From Rhodoligotrophos appendicifer (GTDB lineage: Bacteria > Pseudomonadota > Alphaproteobacteria > Rhizobiales > Im1): a stretch of 64,000 nucleotides of DNA. The translations under genes were made by a program, and so were the position numbers. The notes under the pieces were generated by a model, which saw only the letters and a list, made by a program, of their open reading frames with translations, was not told the origin of the DNA and did not search any database. Numbering within the stretch: position 1 is the first letter of the stretch; each line of letters begins with the position of its first letter. Location of the stretch: contig NZ_VHKL01000009.1 of NCBI RefSeq assembly GCF_007474605.1, positions 124,001 to 188,000 on the forward strand. The letters are read 5' to 3'. This document shows, one piece after another, positions 38,111 to 47,213 of the stretch.

Positions 38111-39936
38111 GCGATCTCGAAAGGCTTGCCGAGGCCAATGGCATCGCCCTCAACTATGTTTCGGAGCTCGGCGACCGACGCGATGTTTCGAGAGAGGGGA
38201 TAAAGGCCCTGCTCACGGCGATGGGCATCGACCCCGATGCGCCTGCCGCACCGGGACATGCGGTCTCCGAAGCCGACGCAAAGCAGATCGCCAGCTGCTA
38301 TGTGCCTCCGTTCCTCGAAGGGAACCGCGTGTGGGGCATGTCATGCCAGCTCTACGGTTTGAAATCGCACCGCAATTGGGGAATGGGCGACTTCGCGGAC
38401 CTGGCCGAGTTCACGCGGTTGGTTGGAGATCGGGGCGGCGACTTCGTCGGGGTCAATCCCCTGCACACGCTGTTTCCAAATGATCCGGAGCGCTGCAGCC
38501 CCTATGGGCCTTCGACGAAGCGGTTCCTCAATCCCCTCTATATCGCGCCAGACCTTGAGCCTGAATATGCGCAGATCGAGCCCGTTGCACCGGACCGGCT
38601 GCGGGCGTTGAGGGAGACCGATCTGATCGATTATTCGGGTGTGGCCGCGGCAAAATGGGACGCCTTGGCCAGGATGCATGCGGTCTTTCCCAAGGAGGGT
38701 GCGCGGCGAAAGTCCTTTGAGGACTATCGCGAAAAGTGTGGCGTCGACCTCGACAATCTCGCTCTGTTCGAGGCTTTGTCGGAGCATATGCAGCAACAGG
38801 CCGGAGCTGTCGTCCCGTGGTTCGAGTGGCCCGACGAGTACAGTTCCCCCACCGGGAGCGGCATCGAAGAGTTTCGCCGCCTGAATGGTGAGCGGATCGA
38901 GTATTTCGCTTGGTTGCAGTGGCTCGCCGACGGGCAATTGGCACAGGCGCATGCCGTCGCGCGTGAAGCCGGAATGAGAATCGGGCTCTATGTGGACCTG
39001 GCGGTGAGCGTGGCCCATGACAGCGCCGCCACCTGGGCGGAGCCCAACCTGGTCATCAATGGGGCAGGCATCGGTGCCCCGCCGGACGCGCTCAATCCCA
39101 AGGGACAGGACTGGGGACTTGCTCCGCTGTCGCCGGTGGCGCTGACGGAGCAGAACCTTGTTCCGCTGCGAATGGAACTCGAAGCCAGCATGGCCCATGC
39201 CGGCGCTGTTCGGCTGGATCACGCCATGTCTTTGACCCGGCTGTTCTGGATCCCAAAGGACAAGGACGCGCGTGAGGGCGCCTATGTGCACTATCCCTTC
39301 TACGACATGATCGGGACTGTGGCGGATGCCTCGCACCGCTACTCCGCCCTGGTCATCGCGGAGGCGCTGGGAACGGTCCCGGAAGGCTTCACCGACGCCT
39401 TGGCGGAGGCGGATATCCATGCCTATCGCGTCCTCTTCTTCGAACGCAGGAAGGACGGAGAATTCATACCGCCCCAGGCGTATCCAGTCCGGGCCCTTGC
39501 CTGCATTTCGACGCATGACATGCCGACGATCCGAGGCTGGTGGGTGGGACGGGATATCGAATGGCGGCAGACGGTCGGCATCTATGATGCCGCCGACGCC
39601 GAGGAAGAAGACAGAGCACGGAAGACTGCAAAGCAGCAATTATGGGACGCCCTGGTGACATCATCTCTCGTTTCGTCCGAGGGGTCACTCCGGGAACAGC
39701 TGGATGCGGACGCAGTGGCGCGGATTCATCTGTTTGCCGCGAAAACTCCCACACGGCTGTTCGGCGTGCAGATCGAAGATGCCCTGGGTGAGGTTGAGCA
39801 GGCGAACCTTCCCGGCCGCACCGACCCGCATCCCAATTGGCGGCGCAAGATTTCGACACCCCTGGAGGATCTTTCTCGGAACAGCTTCTTCACTGCTGTT
39901 TGCAAAGCGGTTGCAGAGGAGCGCCCCCGCCGATGA
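38107..39936 (+). CDS. malQ: 4-alpha-glucanotransferase (amylomaltase)
   Basis: This 609-residue GH77 enzyme disproportionates maltodextrins. Typical phrases are WGMSCQLYGLKSHRNWGMGDF, NPLHTLFP, SPYGPSTKRFLNPLY, the nucleophile VRLDHAM, the acid VIAEALGTVP, and STHDMPTIRGWW. ATG 38107 overlaps the treZ stop and the stop overlaps treY. Chain rearrangement here would feed TreY and recycle short oligomers. Confidence 0.95.
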   Translation: MSDLERLAEANGIALNYVSELGDRRDVSREGIKALLTAMGIDPDAPAAPGHAVSEADAKQIASCYVPPFLEGNRVWGMSCQLYGLKSHRNWGMGDFADLAEFTRLVGDRGGDFVGVNPLHTLFPNDPERCSPYGPSTKRFLNPLYIAPDLEPEYAQIEPVAPDRLRALRETDLIDYSGVAAAKWDALARMHAVFPKEGARRKSFEDYREKCGVDLDNLALFEALSEHMQQQAGAVVPWFEWPDEYSSPTGSGIEEFRRLNGERIEYFAWLQWLADGQLAQAHAVAREAGMRIGLYVDLAVSVAHDSAATWAEPNLVINGAGIGAPPDALNPKGQDWGLAPLSPVALTEQNLVPLRMELEASMAHAGAVRLDHAMSLTRLFWIPKDKDAREGAYVHYPFYDMIGTVADASHRYSALVIAEALGTVPEGFTDALAEADIHAYRVLFFERRKDGEFIPPQAYPVRALACISTHDMPTIRGWWVGRDIEWRQTVGIYDAADAEEEDRARKTAKQQLWDALVTSSLVSSEGSLREQLDADAVARIHLFAAKTPTRLFGVQIEDALGEVEQANLPGRTDPHPNWRRKISTPLEDLSRNSFFTAVCKAVAEERPRR

Positions 39937-42491
39937 GCTGGCCGAGAGCTACCTATCGCCTGCAGTTTCGCAATGGTTTCGATTTTCAGGCCGCCGCCGA
40001 CCTTGCGCCGTATCTGGAAAGGCTCGGCATCAGTCATGTGTACGCCTCGCCGATCTATGCCGCGCGCAACGGGTCGACCCATGGCTATGACGTGACCGAT
40101 TTCGGGCTCTTCGATCCGGCGCTGGGCGGAAATGAAGGGTTCGAGCGCATGAGCGACGTGCTGAAGCAGCACGGCCTCGGTCTGGTCCTCGACTTCGTTC
40201 CCAATCACATGGCGGCCTCGGTCGAAAACCCGTGGTGGCGAGACGTGCTTTATCGAGGCACCGACAGCGAACATGGCGACTTCTTCGACATCGACTGGGA
40301 ACGGTATGGCGGCAAGTTGCTGCTTCCCGTCCTGGGCGATTCCTACGGAGACGTCCTGGCGCGGGGAGAACTAAAGCTGGCATTCGAAGACGGCCAGTTC
40401 GCCATCGGCTATTTCGACAATCGGTGCCCGGCTTCGGAGCGCAGTGTCGCCACGCTGAGGGATGGAGGCCAGGAGGCCGCCGAAAGGATCTCACGCGATG
40501 CAGCGGCGATGCACGAGCTGCTGGAGCTGCAGCATTACAGGATCGCTCATTGGCGCATGGCTTCGGATGCCCTGAACTACAGGCGGTTCTTCGACATCAA
40601 TGACCTGGTCGCTCTCAGGATGGAGAGACAATCCGTCTTCGAGCACGTGCATCGATTCACGTTCGATCTCATCCGCAGGGGCGTCATCGACGGATTGCGC
40701 CTCGACCATATCGACGGACTGCTCGATCCAGGAGCGTATCTGACGCGCCTTCGCCAGGAGGTGGAGCAGCTCAGAGAAGAGCCCTTCTACATCGTGGTGG
40801 AGAAGATCCTCGAAGGACATGAGAAGCTCAGACCGCAATGGCCGGTCGAGGGCACCACGGGATATGAATTCGGCTGTCGGGTTACCGGCCTGCAGGTGCA
40901 TCATGACGGCGCCCAGGCGCTGAGCGCCCATTACCAACGCTTCACGGATGACCATCGGGACTATCAAACCGTGGCGGAGGACTCCAAGCGGTTCGTCCTG
41001 TCCTTGAGCTTTGCCACGGATCTCAACCGGCTGGCGCGAATGGCGTATGAGATCGCGCAGTCCAATCCCGCCGATCGCGACGTGGCCGAGCCGGCACTGC
41101 GGCGGGCCATCACCGAGGTGCTGATCGCGTTTCCGCTTTACCGCACCTATGTCACCGGTGGGCCGGTCTCGGAGGAAGACGAAGAAATCCTCCACGAGGT
41201 TGCCTTGCAGGCCGAGCATCGGATCGGGGCGGAATCCGAAGAGGAGCTGCGCTTCGTGCTGAGACTGCTGCGCGGCGACGACATCGAGGCTGCCGATTTC
41301 GCCATGGCCTTCCAGCAGGTTTCGGGGCCACTGACGGCTAAGGCGCTCGAGGATACCGCGTTCTATCGCTACATCCCGCTGATCGCCCTCAATGAAGTGG
41401 GCAGCGATCCGGGTGGACCCGAAGTCAGCCCGTCGCTGTTTCATGCTGCAAACCAGGAGCGCGCAGAGCACTGGCCGGATTGCATGCTGACAACGAGCAC
41501 TCACGACACCAAGAGGGGTGAGGATACGCGCGCGCGCATCGCGGTGCTTTCAGAAATACCCGAACAGTTCTTCGAGCGGGCAGAGCGGTGGTGGCAGCTC
41601 CATGCACAGTTCCGTCGGCCGCTGCGTTCGGTGCTGGTGCCCCATCCGAAGGAAGCCTGGCTCTATTATCAGGCCCTGCTGGGTATCTGGCCGCTCGACA
41701 AGACGCCCGACCTGAAAGAACTCAGAGGCCGGATGCGTGACTTCATGTCGAAGGCCCTGAAGGAGGCCAAGGAGCATACGCGATGGACTGACCCCGTCAC
41801 CGATCATGAGCAGGCCGTGTTCGCCTTCATCGATGCGACACTGGACACGGATGAGGCTGGCGGGTTCCTGAAGGACATCGCTGCCTTCTCGGAGACCATA
41901 GCGGCTGCAGGCGCGCTGAACGGGCTGTCCCAAGTCCTGCTCAAACTGACCTCACCCGGGGTCCCCGACATCTATCAGGGGTGCGAGTGGTGGGACCAGA
42001 GCCTGGTCGATCCCGATAATCGTCGGCCCGTCGATTTCGTGGCCCGGGCAAAGGCGCTTTCGGCGATTGGCGATGGGGCGCTCACACTCGACGACTGGCG
42101 CGACGGACGCATCAAGCAAGGAGTGACGGCAAGGCTCCTGAATTTCCGGCGAAGCCACGACATGCTGTTCCGCGACGGAGCGTACCAAACCCTGAAGATC
42201 GAGGGACCTCAGGCGGCGCATGTTTTCGCGTTTGCCCGGACGTTCGAAGGAAAGGCGTTCCTGAGCGTTGCGACACGGCATGGATTTTCGCTGCTGCAAG
42301 GGCAGAAGACCCCGCTGGTCCTGGCCGACGCATGGGAGGGGACGGAACTCCTTTTACCTCCCGAGCTGGCTCAAAAGACCCGCTGGCAAGGCGTCTTCGG
42401 CGACGATGTCATATCGGGGGGAAAGAGCCTTCCGGTGAAGGACCTGCTGGCTCACCTGCCGATCGCCGCTCTGACGACATCCGAGCGCTAA
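39933..42491 (+). CDS. treY: Malto-oligosyltrehalose synthase
   Basis: This 852-residue GH13 enzyme converts the reducing-end bond of maltooligosaccharides to an alpha,alpha-1,1 linkage. Motifs are the N-terminal ATYRLQFRNGFDF, YASPIYAARNGSTHGYDV, DFVPNHMA, GLRLDHIDGLLDP, VEKIL and TTSTHDTKRGED. ATG 39933 overlaps the malQ stop. It is the last gene of the cluster, and its stop overlaps that of convergent pdxY. With TreZ it returns glucan glucose units to trehalose. Confidence 0.95.
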   Translation: MSWPRATYRLQFRNGFDFQAAADLAPYLERLGISHVYASPIYAARNGSTHGYDVTDFGLFDPALGGNEGFERMSDVLKQHGLGLVLDFVPNHMAASVENPWWRDVLYRGTDSEHGDFFDIDWERYGGKLLLPVLGDSYGDVLARGELKLAFEDGQFAIGYFDNRCPASERSVATLRDGGQEAAERISRDAAAMHELLELQHYRIAHWRMASDALNYRRFFDINDLVALRMERQSVFEHVHRFTFDLIRRGVIDGLRLDHIDGLLDPGAYLTRLRQEVEQLREEPFYIVVEKILEGHEKLRPQWPVEGTTGYEFGCRVTGLQVHHDGAQALSAHYQRFTDDHRDYQTVAEDSKRFVLSLSFATDLNRLARMAYEIAQSNPADRDVAEPALRRAITEVLIAFPLYRTYVTGGPVSEEDEEILHEVALQAEHRIGAESEEELRFVLRLLRGDDIEAADFAMAFQQVSGPLTAKALEDTAFYRYIPLIALNEVGSDPGGPEVSPSLFHAANQERAEHWPDCMLTTSTHDTKRGEDTRARIAVLSEIPEQFFERAERWWQLHAQFRRPLRSVLVPHPKEAWLYYQALLGIWPLDKTPDLKELRGRMRDFMSKALKEAKEHTRWTDPVTDHEQAVFAFIDATLDTDEAGGFLKDIAAFSETIAAAGALNGLSQVLLKLTSPGVPDIYQGCEWWDQSLVDPDNRRPVDFVARAKALSAIGDGALTLDDWRDGRIKQGVTARLLNFRRSHDMLFRDGAYQTLKIEGPQAAHVFAFARTFEGKAFLSVATRHGFSLLQGQKTPLVLADAWEGTELLLPPELAQKTRWQGVFGDDVISGGKSLPVKDLLAHLPIAALTTSER

Positions 42492-43309
42492 CGGATCAGG
42501 GGCCAGGCCGACACAGCCGCAAGCTTGGGCAAGGCTTGCGAGAGAGCCAGTTCATTGCGGTTCTCGCTGCAGGCCAGCACCGTATCCACGCCGGATACGG
42601 CCAAGCTGAGGCTGGCCGCCATATCATTGCCGCGCAGATGATGACCCAAGGTAAGCCCCGCCAGGAGATCGCCCGTGCCTTGCGGGACTTTCTGGCGCCG
42701 AACCACCTCGGCGGAGACCATGGCGCCCTCATGAAACAAGAGATTGGCGAGGTTCCCCCCAGGGGCGGGGACCGAGGTGACGATGATGGTCGGGACCTTC
42801 AGCATTGAGGCCGCATGTCGAGCATCTTGAAGGGATTCGACAGGGTGGCCGGCCAACCAGGCGAGTTCAAAGCGGTTTGGCGTGATGATGTGTGCGAGGG
42901 GCAGCAAGGTCTCTCGGATCGCCTCGGCCACGGGCTCCGGGACATAAATGCCATGAGGATCATCGCCGAGGATCGGATCGGTCATCACCAAAAGGCCGGG
43001 CAGCTCTTCTCTCAGGCGCAGGATATGCCTGAGAGCCACTTCGACCTGATCCACACCACGGAAGTAGCCGGTCATGACGGCACCGATCCCGTGGAGCCAG
43101 CCAAAACCATGCAGCCGCTCCAGCATCGCATCGATGGTCGCGGCTTCAATCTTGATGCCGGAGGTCGCTCCGTGCTCGGGATGGTTCGACAGAAGAACGG
43201 TCGGAACCGCGTAAACCTCATGGCCAAGGGCCTGGAGCGCCGGCGCGACCGCGGAGTTGCCCACGTGGCCGCGGACGACCTGAGACGAGATTGCAAGGAT
43301 CTCCGCCAT
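42488..43309 (-). CDS. pdxY: Pyridoxal kinase
   Basis: This 273-residue ribokinase-fold enzyme phosphorylates pyridoxal in vitamin B6 salvage. Motifs are VVRGHVGNSA, VPTVLLSNHPEHG, GYFRG, DPILGD, ITPNRFELAWL and the catalytic GTGD (QGTGDLLAGL). ATG 43309 gives the normal N-terminus; a longer frame to 43345 is not family-like. It could be called PdxY or PdxK; the short ~275-residue form suits PdxY. It is convergent with treY. Confidence 0.9.
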   Translation of the reverse strand: MAEILAISSQVVRGHVGNSAVAPALQALGHEVYAVPTVLLSNHPEHGATSGIKIEAATIDAMLERLHGFGWLHGIGAVMTGYFRGVDQVEVALRHILRLREELPGLLVMTDPILGDDPHGIYVPEPVAEAIRETLLPLAHIITPNRFELAWLAGHPVESLQDARHAASMLKVPTIIVTSVPAPGGNLANLLFHEGAMVSAEVVRRQKVPQGTGDLLAGLTLGHHLRGNDMAASLSLAVSGVDTVLACSENRNELALSQALPKLAAVSAWPLIR

Positions 43310-43432
43310 GACACCCCACGTTTCGCCGCCGGTACGCGCCTTCACGCGGCAGTTCGCAGGTGGTAGTAAAGCGCCTTCACGGACACGTCAAAGGCGACGT
43401 GCGACAGGTTTATCACGTTTCGAGGGACGATC

Positions 43433-43621
43433 ATGGCCGAGGCTCAGTACGAAGGTTTCAAATATAGCGTGAACGGCCGCGGCGCTAATCGTTGGCATTG
43501 GGCGATCTTCAAGTCGGATGGCGGGTTGCCCGTGACCTCCGGCATGGTGGATGGCGGCAGCCACAAGGCCGATGAAGCCGCCAAAAAGGCCATCGACCGG
43601 CTGAACAAGAAAAAGAAATGA
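43433..43621 (+). CDS. Small basic hypothetical protein
   Basis: This 62-residue protein opens with a beta-like, aromatic region (FKYSVNGRGANRWHWAIF) and ends in a lysine-rich helix (ADEAAKKAIDRLNKKKK). It may be a small nucleic-acid or ribosome-associated protein, but I recognise no family. GAGGGA precedes the ATG. It is divergent from pdxY and convergent with meaA, five bases apart, so it is probably a single-gene unit. Confidence 0.6.
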   Translation: MAEAQYEGFKYSVNGRGANRWHWAIFKSDGGLPVTSGMVDGGSHKADEAAKKAIDRLNKKKK

Positions 43622-43625
43622 GACG

Positions 43626-45629
43626 TCAGGCCGCTTCGGGCTGACGCTTGGCAGCCAGTTCGACGATTTCCCCCATGATTGCGTTCAAGGAGAAATCCTT
43701 GGGCGTGTAGACGGTACGAACACCGCACTGCTTGAGGATGAGGATGTCCTCGGCCGGGATGATGCCGCCGACAACCACCGGCACATCCCCCAAGCCGGCC
43801 GCGCGGAGTTGGTTCATCACGTCGCGGACCAAGGGAACGTGGCTCCCCGACAGGATCGACAGCCCGATGATATGCGCCCGCTCGCGCTTGGCGGATTCGA
43901 CAATTTCCTGCGGCGTCAGGCGTATACCCTCATAGACGACGTCCATGCCACAGTCGCGGGCGCGAACGGCGACCTGCTCGGCGCCGTTGGAGTGTCCGTC
44001 CAGACCCGGCTTGCCGACAAGGAGCTTCAAGGTTTCGCCGAGCTCCCGGGATACCGCCTCGACCTTCGCCTTGAGGACGGCAATCTCGTCCTCCTGAGCG
44101 GGGATCACCAGAGTGAACCCCGTCACCCCTGTGGGGGCGCGATACTGGCCGAAAACCTCGCGCAGGGTCTCGCCCCATTCGCCGGTCGTCACTCCAGCCT
44201 TCGCTGCCGCTATGGAGGGCTCCATTATGTTCGCACCGGTTTGCGCCGCAGTGCGAAGATCGGCGAGTGCGCGTTCAACCGCAGCGCCGTCGCGCTTGGA
44301 CCGCCAGGACCGGAGGCCTTCCACGGCCTCGAACTCGATCGATTCCGGGACCGTCAGGATTCCGCCGGCCTCGCCCGACAGAGGCGAGGTCTCGCTGGAG
44401 GTGAAGGCGTTCACGCCGACCACAGTCTGCTCACCGGCTTCAATCGTCTGCAGCCGCTTCGAGTTGGACTTCACCAATTCCTGCTTCATGTAGCCGGATT
44501 CGATGGCGGCGATCGCGCCTCCCATGGCCTCGACTCGCGCCAGCTCGGCACGGACCTCCGATTTGATCTGCTCACTCTTTCGGGTCATCTCAGCGGAGCC
44601 TTCGAAGATGTCGCCGAACTCGAGCAAATCAGTCTCGAAGGCGAGGATCTGCTGCATACGCAAGGACCATTGCTGGTCCCAAGCACGGGGAAGCCCCAGG
44701 GCCTCATTCCAGGCCGGCAACTGAACGGCGCGGGCGCGGGCATTCTTGGACAGGGTGACCGCCAGCATTTCGAGCAGGATACGGTAGACGTTGTTCTCCG
44801 GCTGGCTTTCGGTGAGGCCGAGGGAGTTCACCTGCACGCCATAGCGGAAGCGGCGGTAACGCTCGTCAGTCACACCATAGCGGTCGAGACAGATTTCGTC
44901 CCAGAGTTCGGAGAAGGCCCGCAGCTTGCAGATCTCGGTCAGGAAGCGGATTCCGGCATTGACGAAGAAGCTGATGCGACCGACGAGCTCGGGGAAATCC
45001 GCAGCGCTGACGACGCCGGCCTGCTTCACGCCGTCGAGCAGCTCCTGGGCCGTGGCCAGGGCGAAGGCCACCTCCTGCACGGGCGTCGCTCCGGCCTCCT
45101 GCAGGTGATAGGAGCAGACATTCGTCGGATTCCACTTGGGAACCTCGCGATAGGCCCAGGTGACGACGTCGGTCGTGAGCTGCAGCGACGGCGCCGGCGG
45201 AAAGACATAGGTGCCGCGCGAGAGGTATTCCTTGATGATGTCGTTCTGCGTCGTTCCCGACAAAAGCTTGCGATCGACGCCCTGCTCGTCCGCCATGGCC
45301 ACGTAGAGGGCCAGCAGCCAGGGCGCGGTCGCATTGATGGTCAGCGACGTGTTCATCCGATCGAGGGGAATCCCGTCGAGCAAGGTCCGCATGTCGCCGA
45401 GATGCATGATCGGAACTCCGACCTTGCCCACCTCCCCCCGGGAGAGAATGTGGTCGGCGTCATAGCCGGTCTGGGTCGGCAGGTCGAAGGCAACCGACAG
45501 GCCGGTCTGTCCCTTTTCAAGGTTTTTACGAAAGAGGCTGTTCGATGCCGCTGCCGAGGAATGGCCCGCATAGGTGCGGAAGATCCAGGGTTTATCGCGA
45601 CTGCTCGATGATGACGACGTCTCGGCCAA
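43626..45629 (-). CDS. meaA: Ethylmalonyl-CoA mutase
   Basis: This 667-residue B12-dependent mutase isomerises ethylmalonyl-CoA to methylsuccinyl-CoA in the ethylmalonyl-CoA pathway. The N-terminal barrel has FRTYAGHSSAAASN and AFDLPTQTGYDADH. The C-terminal B12 domain shows GKPGLDGHSNGAEQ and GLSILSGSH. The neighbour ccr supports Ecm over methylmalonyl-CoA mutase. TTG 45629 is chosen because GGGAGG lies at ideal spacing upstream; another TTG at 45644 is in frame. Confidence 0.92.
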   Translation of the reverse strand: MAETSSSSSSRDKPWIFRTYAGHSSAAASNSLFRKNLEKGQTGLSVAFDLPTQTGYDADHILSRGEVGKVGVPIMHLGDMRTLLDGIPLDRMNTSLTINATAPWLLALYVAMADEQGVDRKLLSGTTQNDIIKEYLSRGTYVFPPAPSLQLTTDVVTWAYREVPKWNPTNVCSYHLQEAGATPVQEVAFALATAQELLDGVKQAGVVSAADFPELVGRISFFVNAGIRFLTEICKLRAFSELWDEICLDRYGVTDERYRRFRYGVQVNSLGLTESQPENNVYRILLEMLAVTLSKNARARAVQLPAWNEALGLPRAWDQQWSLRMQQILAFETDLLEFGDIFEGSAEMTRKSEQIKSEVRAELARVEAMGGAIAAIESGYMKQELVKSNSKRLQTIEAGEQTVVGVNAFTSSETSPLSGEAGGILTVPESIEFEAVEGLRSWRSKRDGAAVERALADLRTAAQTGANIMEPSIAAAKAGVTTGEWGETLREVFGQYRAPTGVTGFTLVIPAQEDEIAVLKAKVEAVSRELGETLKLLVGKPGLDGHSNGAEQVAVRARDCGMDVVYEGIRLTPQEIVESAKRERAHIIGLSILSGSHVPLVRDVMNQLRAAGLGDVPVVVGGIIPAEDILILKQCGVRTVYTPKDFSLNAIMGEIVELAAKRQPEAA

Positions 45630-45712
45630 GCGTGCCTCCCTCAAGGACTGAGCTCATTTCACCATGCGAGGTTGTGAGGCGCAACTCCAAGAAAGGGGCG
45701 GCCGCCCTCACG

Positions 45713-45736
45713 TTGCAATTCTATGTTGCACTGCAA
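45713..45736. promoter_or_regulatory. Candidate operator for the divergent meaA/ccr genes
   Basis: TTGCAA (45713-45718) is followed 13 bases on by the perfect palindrome TTGCA-C-TGCAA (45726-45736). TTGCA-type direct and inverted elements resemble sites of ScfR/RamB-like short-chain acyl-CoA regulators. A TATGAT (45768-45773) rightward of it could be the ccr -10, and TAGAAT on the minus strand (45723-45718) the meaA -10; neither has a good -35. No regulator gene of this type is in the window. Confidence 0.4.
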
Positions 45737-45837
45737 AAATGACTCTGCGTTCCTAAAGTTTGCCTGTTATGATGTCAATTGCCTGCAACATGCGCATGGC
45801 TTTGACAGTTCTAAGAGCAGGAAAGGGAGAGGTGGGC

Positions 45838-47139
45838 ATGAGCGCAACGGCCAAGGTCATTGCGGACGCGGCGAATGTCAACGCGCCGAAGAAAGATCTC
45901 TATGATGTCGGAGAGATCCCTCCGCTTGGCCATGTACCGTCGAAGATGCATGCCTGGGTGATCCGCCGGGAGAGGCACGGGCCGCCCGAGGAGGCGATGC
46001 AGCTCGAGGTTGTACCCACCTGGGAGATCGACAGCGACGAGGTTCTCGTCCTGGTGATGGCCGCGGGCGTCAACTATAACGGCATCTGGGCCGGTCTCGG
46101 CATTCCAGTCTCGACCTTCGACGTTCATAAACAGCCGCTCCACATCGCCGGCTCGGATGCTTCGGGCATCGTTTGGGCAGTGGGCTCCAAGGTGAAGCGG
46201 TGGAAGGTCGGTGACGAGGTCATCATCCACTGCAATCAAGACGATGGCGACGACGAGGAATGCAACGGCGGAGATCCCATGTTCTCACCGACCCAGCGCA
46301 TCTGGGGCTATGAGACGCCGGATGGATCTTTCGCCCAGTTCTGCAGGGTGCAGTCGCGACAATTGATGCCAAGGCCGCAGCACCTGACCTGGGAAGAATC
46401 CGCCTGCTATACGCTGACGCTGGCCACCGCCTACCGGATGTTGTTCGGTCATCGGCCCCATATCCTGCGGCCTGGACACAATGTGCTGATCTGGGGCGCC
46501 TCTGGGGGCCTCGGCTCGATGGCGGTTCAGCTTTGTGCGGCCGCCGGCGCCGCAGCCATCGGAGTGATCTCCGAGGAGGACAAGCGCGACTACGTCATGT
46601 CGCTCGGCGCGCGCGGGGTGATCAACCGCAAGGACTTCAAATGCTGGGGACAGATGCCGCAGGTCGGCACTCCGGAATACAATGAGTGGCTGAAGGAAGT
46701 CCGCAAATTCGGCAAGGCGATCTGGGACATCACCGGCAAGGGCGTGAATGTCGATTTCGTGTTCGAGCATCCGGGCGAGGCCACTTTTCCGGTCTCATGC
46801 TTCGTCGTGAAGCGGGGCGGCATGGTGGTGTTCTGCGCCGGTACGACGGGCTTCAACATCACCTTCGACGCGCGGTATGTGTGGATGCATCAGAAGCGCA
46901 TCCAGGGGTCACACTTCGCCCATCTCAAGCAGGCCGCACAGGCCAATCAACTCGTGATCAATCGGCGGGTCGATCCGTGCATGTCGGAAGTGTTCTCGTG
47001 GAACGACATCCCCAAGGCGCATACGCGGATGTGGAAAAACCAGCATCGGCCTGGCAACATGGCTGTCCTGGTGTCGGCACCGCGGACCGGGTTGAAAACC
47101 TTCGATGATGTGCTCGAGGCCTCAGAGGCGCGAGGGTAG
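45838..47139 (+). CDS. ccr: Crotonyl-CoA carboxylase/reductase
   Basis: This 433-residue zinc-less MDR-family enzyme reductively carboxylates crotonyl-CoA to ethylmalonyl-CoA with NADPH and CO2. The family N-terminus (KDLYDVGEIPPLGHVP), NYNGIWAGLG, the nucleotide-binding WGASGGLGSMAVQ and VFEHPGEATFPVS are visible. ATG 45838 has GGGAGAGG upstream; the frame extends to 45760 without family similarity. It is divergent from meaA, its pathway partner. Confidence 0.96.
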   Translation: MSATAKVIADAANVNAPKKDLYDVGEIPPLGHVPSKMHAWVIRRERHGPPEEAMQLEVVPTWEIDSDEVLVLVMAAGVNYNGIWAGLGIPVSTFDVHKQPLHIAGSDASGIVWAVGSKVKRWKVGDEVIIHCNQDDGDDEECNGGDPMFSPTQRIWGYETPDGSFAQFCRVQSRQLMPRPQHLTWEESACYTLTLATAYRMLFGHRPHILRPGHNVLIWGASGGLGSMAVQLCAAAGAAAIGVISEEDKRDYVMSLGARGVINRKDFKCWGQMPQVGTPEYNEWLKEVRKFGKAIWDITGKGVNVDFVFEHPGEATFPVSCFVVKRGGMVVFCAGTTGFNITFDARYVWMHQKRIQGSHFAHLKQAAQANQLVINRRVDPCMSEVFSWNDIPKAHTRMWKNQHRPGNMAVLVSAPRTGLKTFDDVLEASEARG

Positions 47140-47166
47140 AGTTCCGCGCCCAGCATGCAGACGAAC

Positions 47167-47192
47167 CGGGATCCCTGACGGCAGGGGTCCCG
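47167..47192. terminator. Hairpin between convergent ccr and yihY
   Basis: CGGGATCCCT (47167-47176) pairs with AGGGGTCCCG (47183-47192), ten pairs with one G-T wobble and a six-base loop. There is no U-run, but the position between two converging genes suggests transcription termination in both directions. Confidence 0.5.
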
Positions 47193-47213
47193 TAAACCGC
47201 CTTCTGGCGACGC

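Noticed and set aside
43809-45611. 600-codon open frame on the plus strand opposite meaA
   Set aside because: It is a mirror of the mutase gene caused by high GC at third positions; the composition is Arg/Gly/Asp-rich and no family is visible.
45802-45807. TTGACA as the ccr -35 element
   Set aside because: A -10 at normal spacing would fall at about 45825, on the ccr ribosome binding site, leaving no room for a leader.
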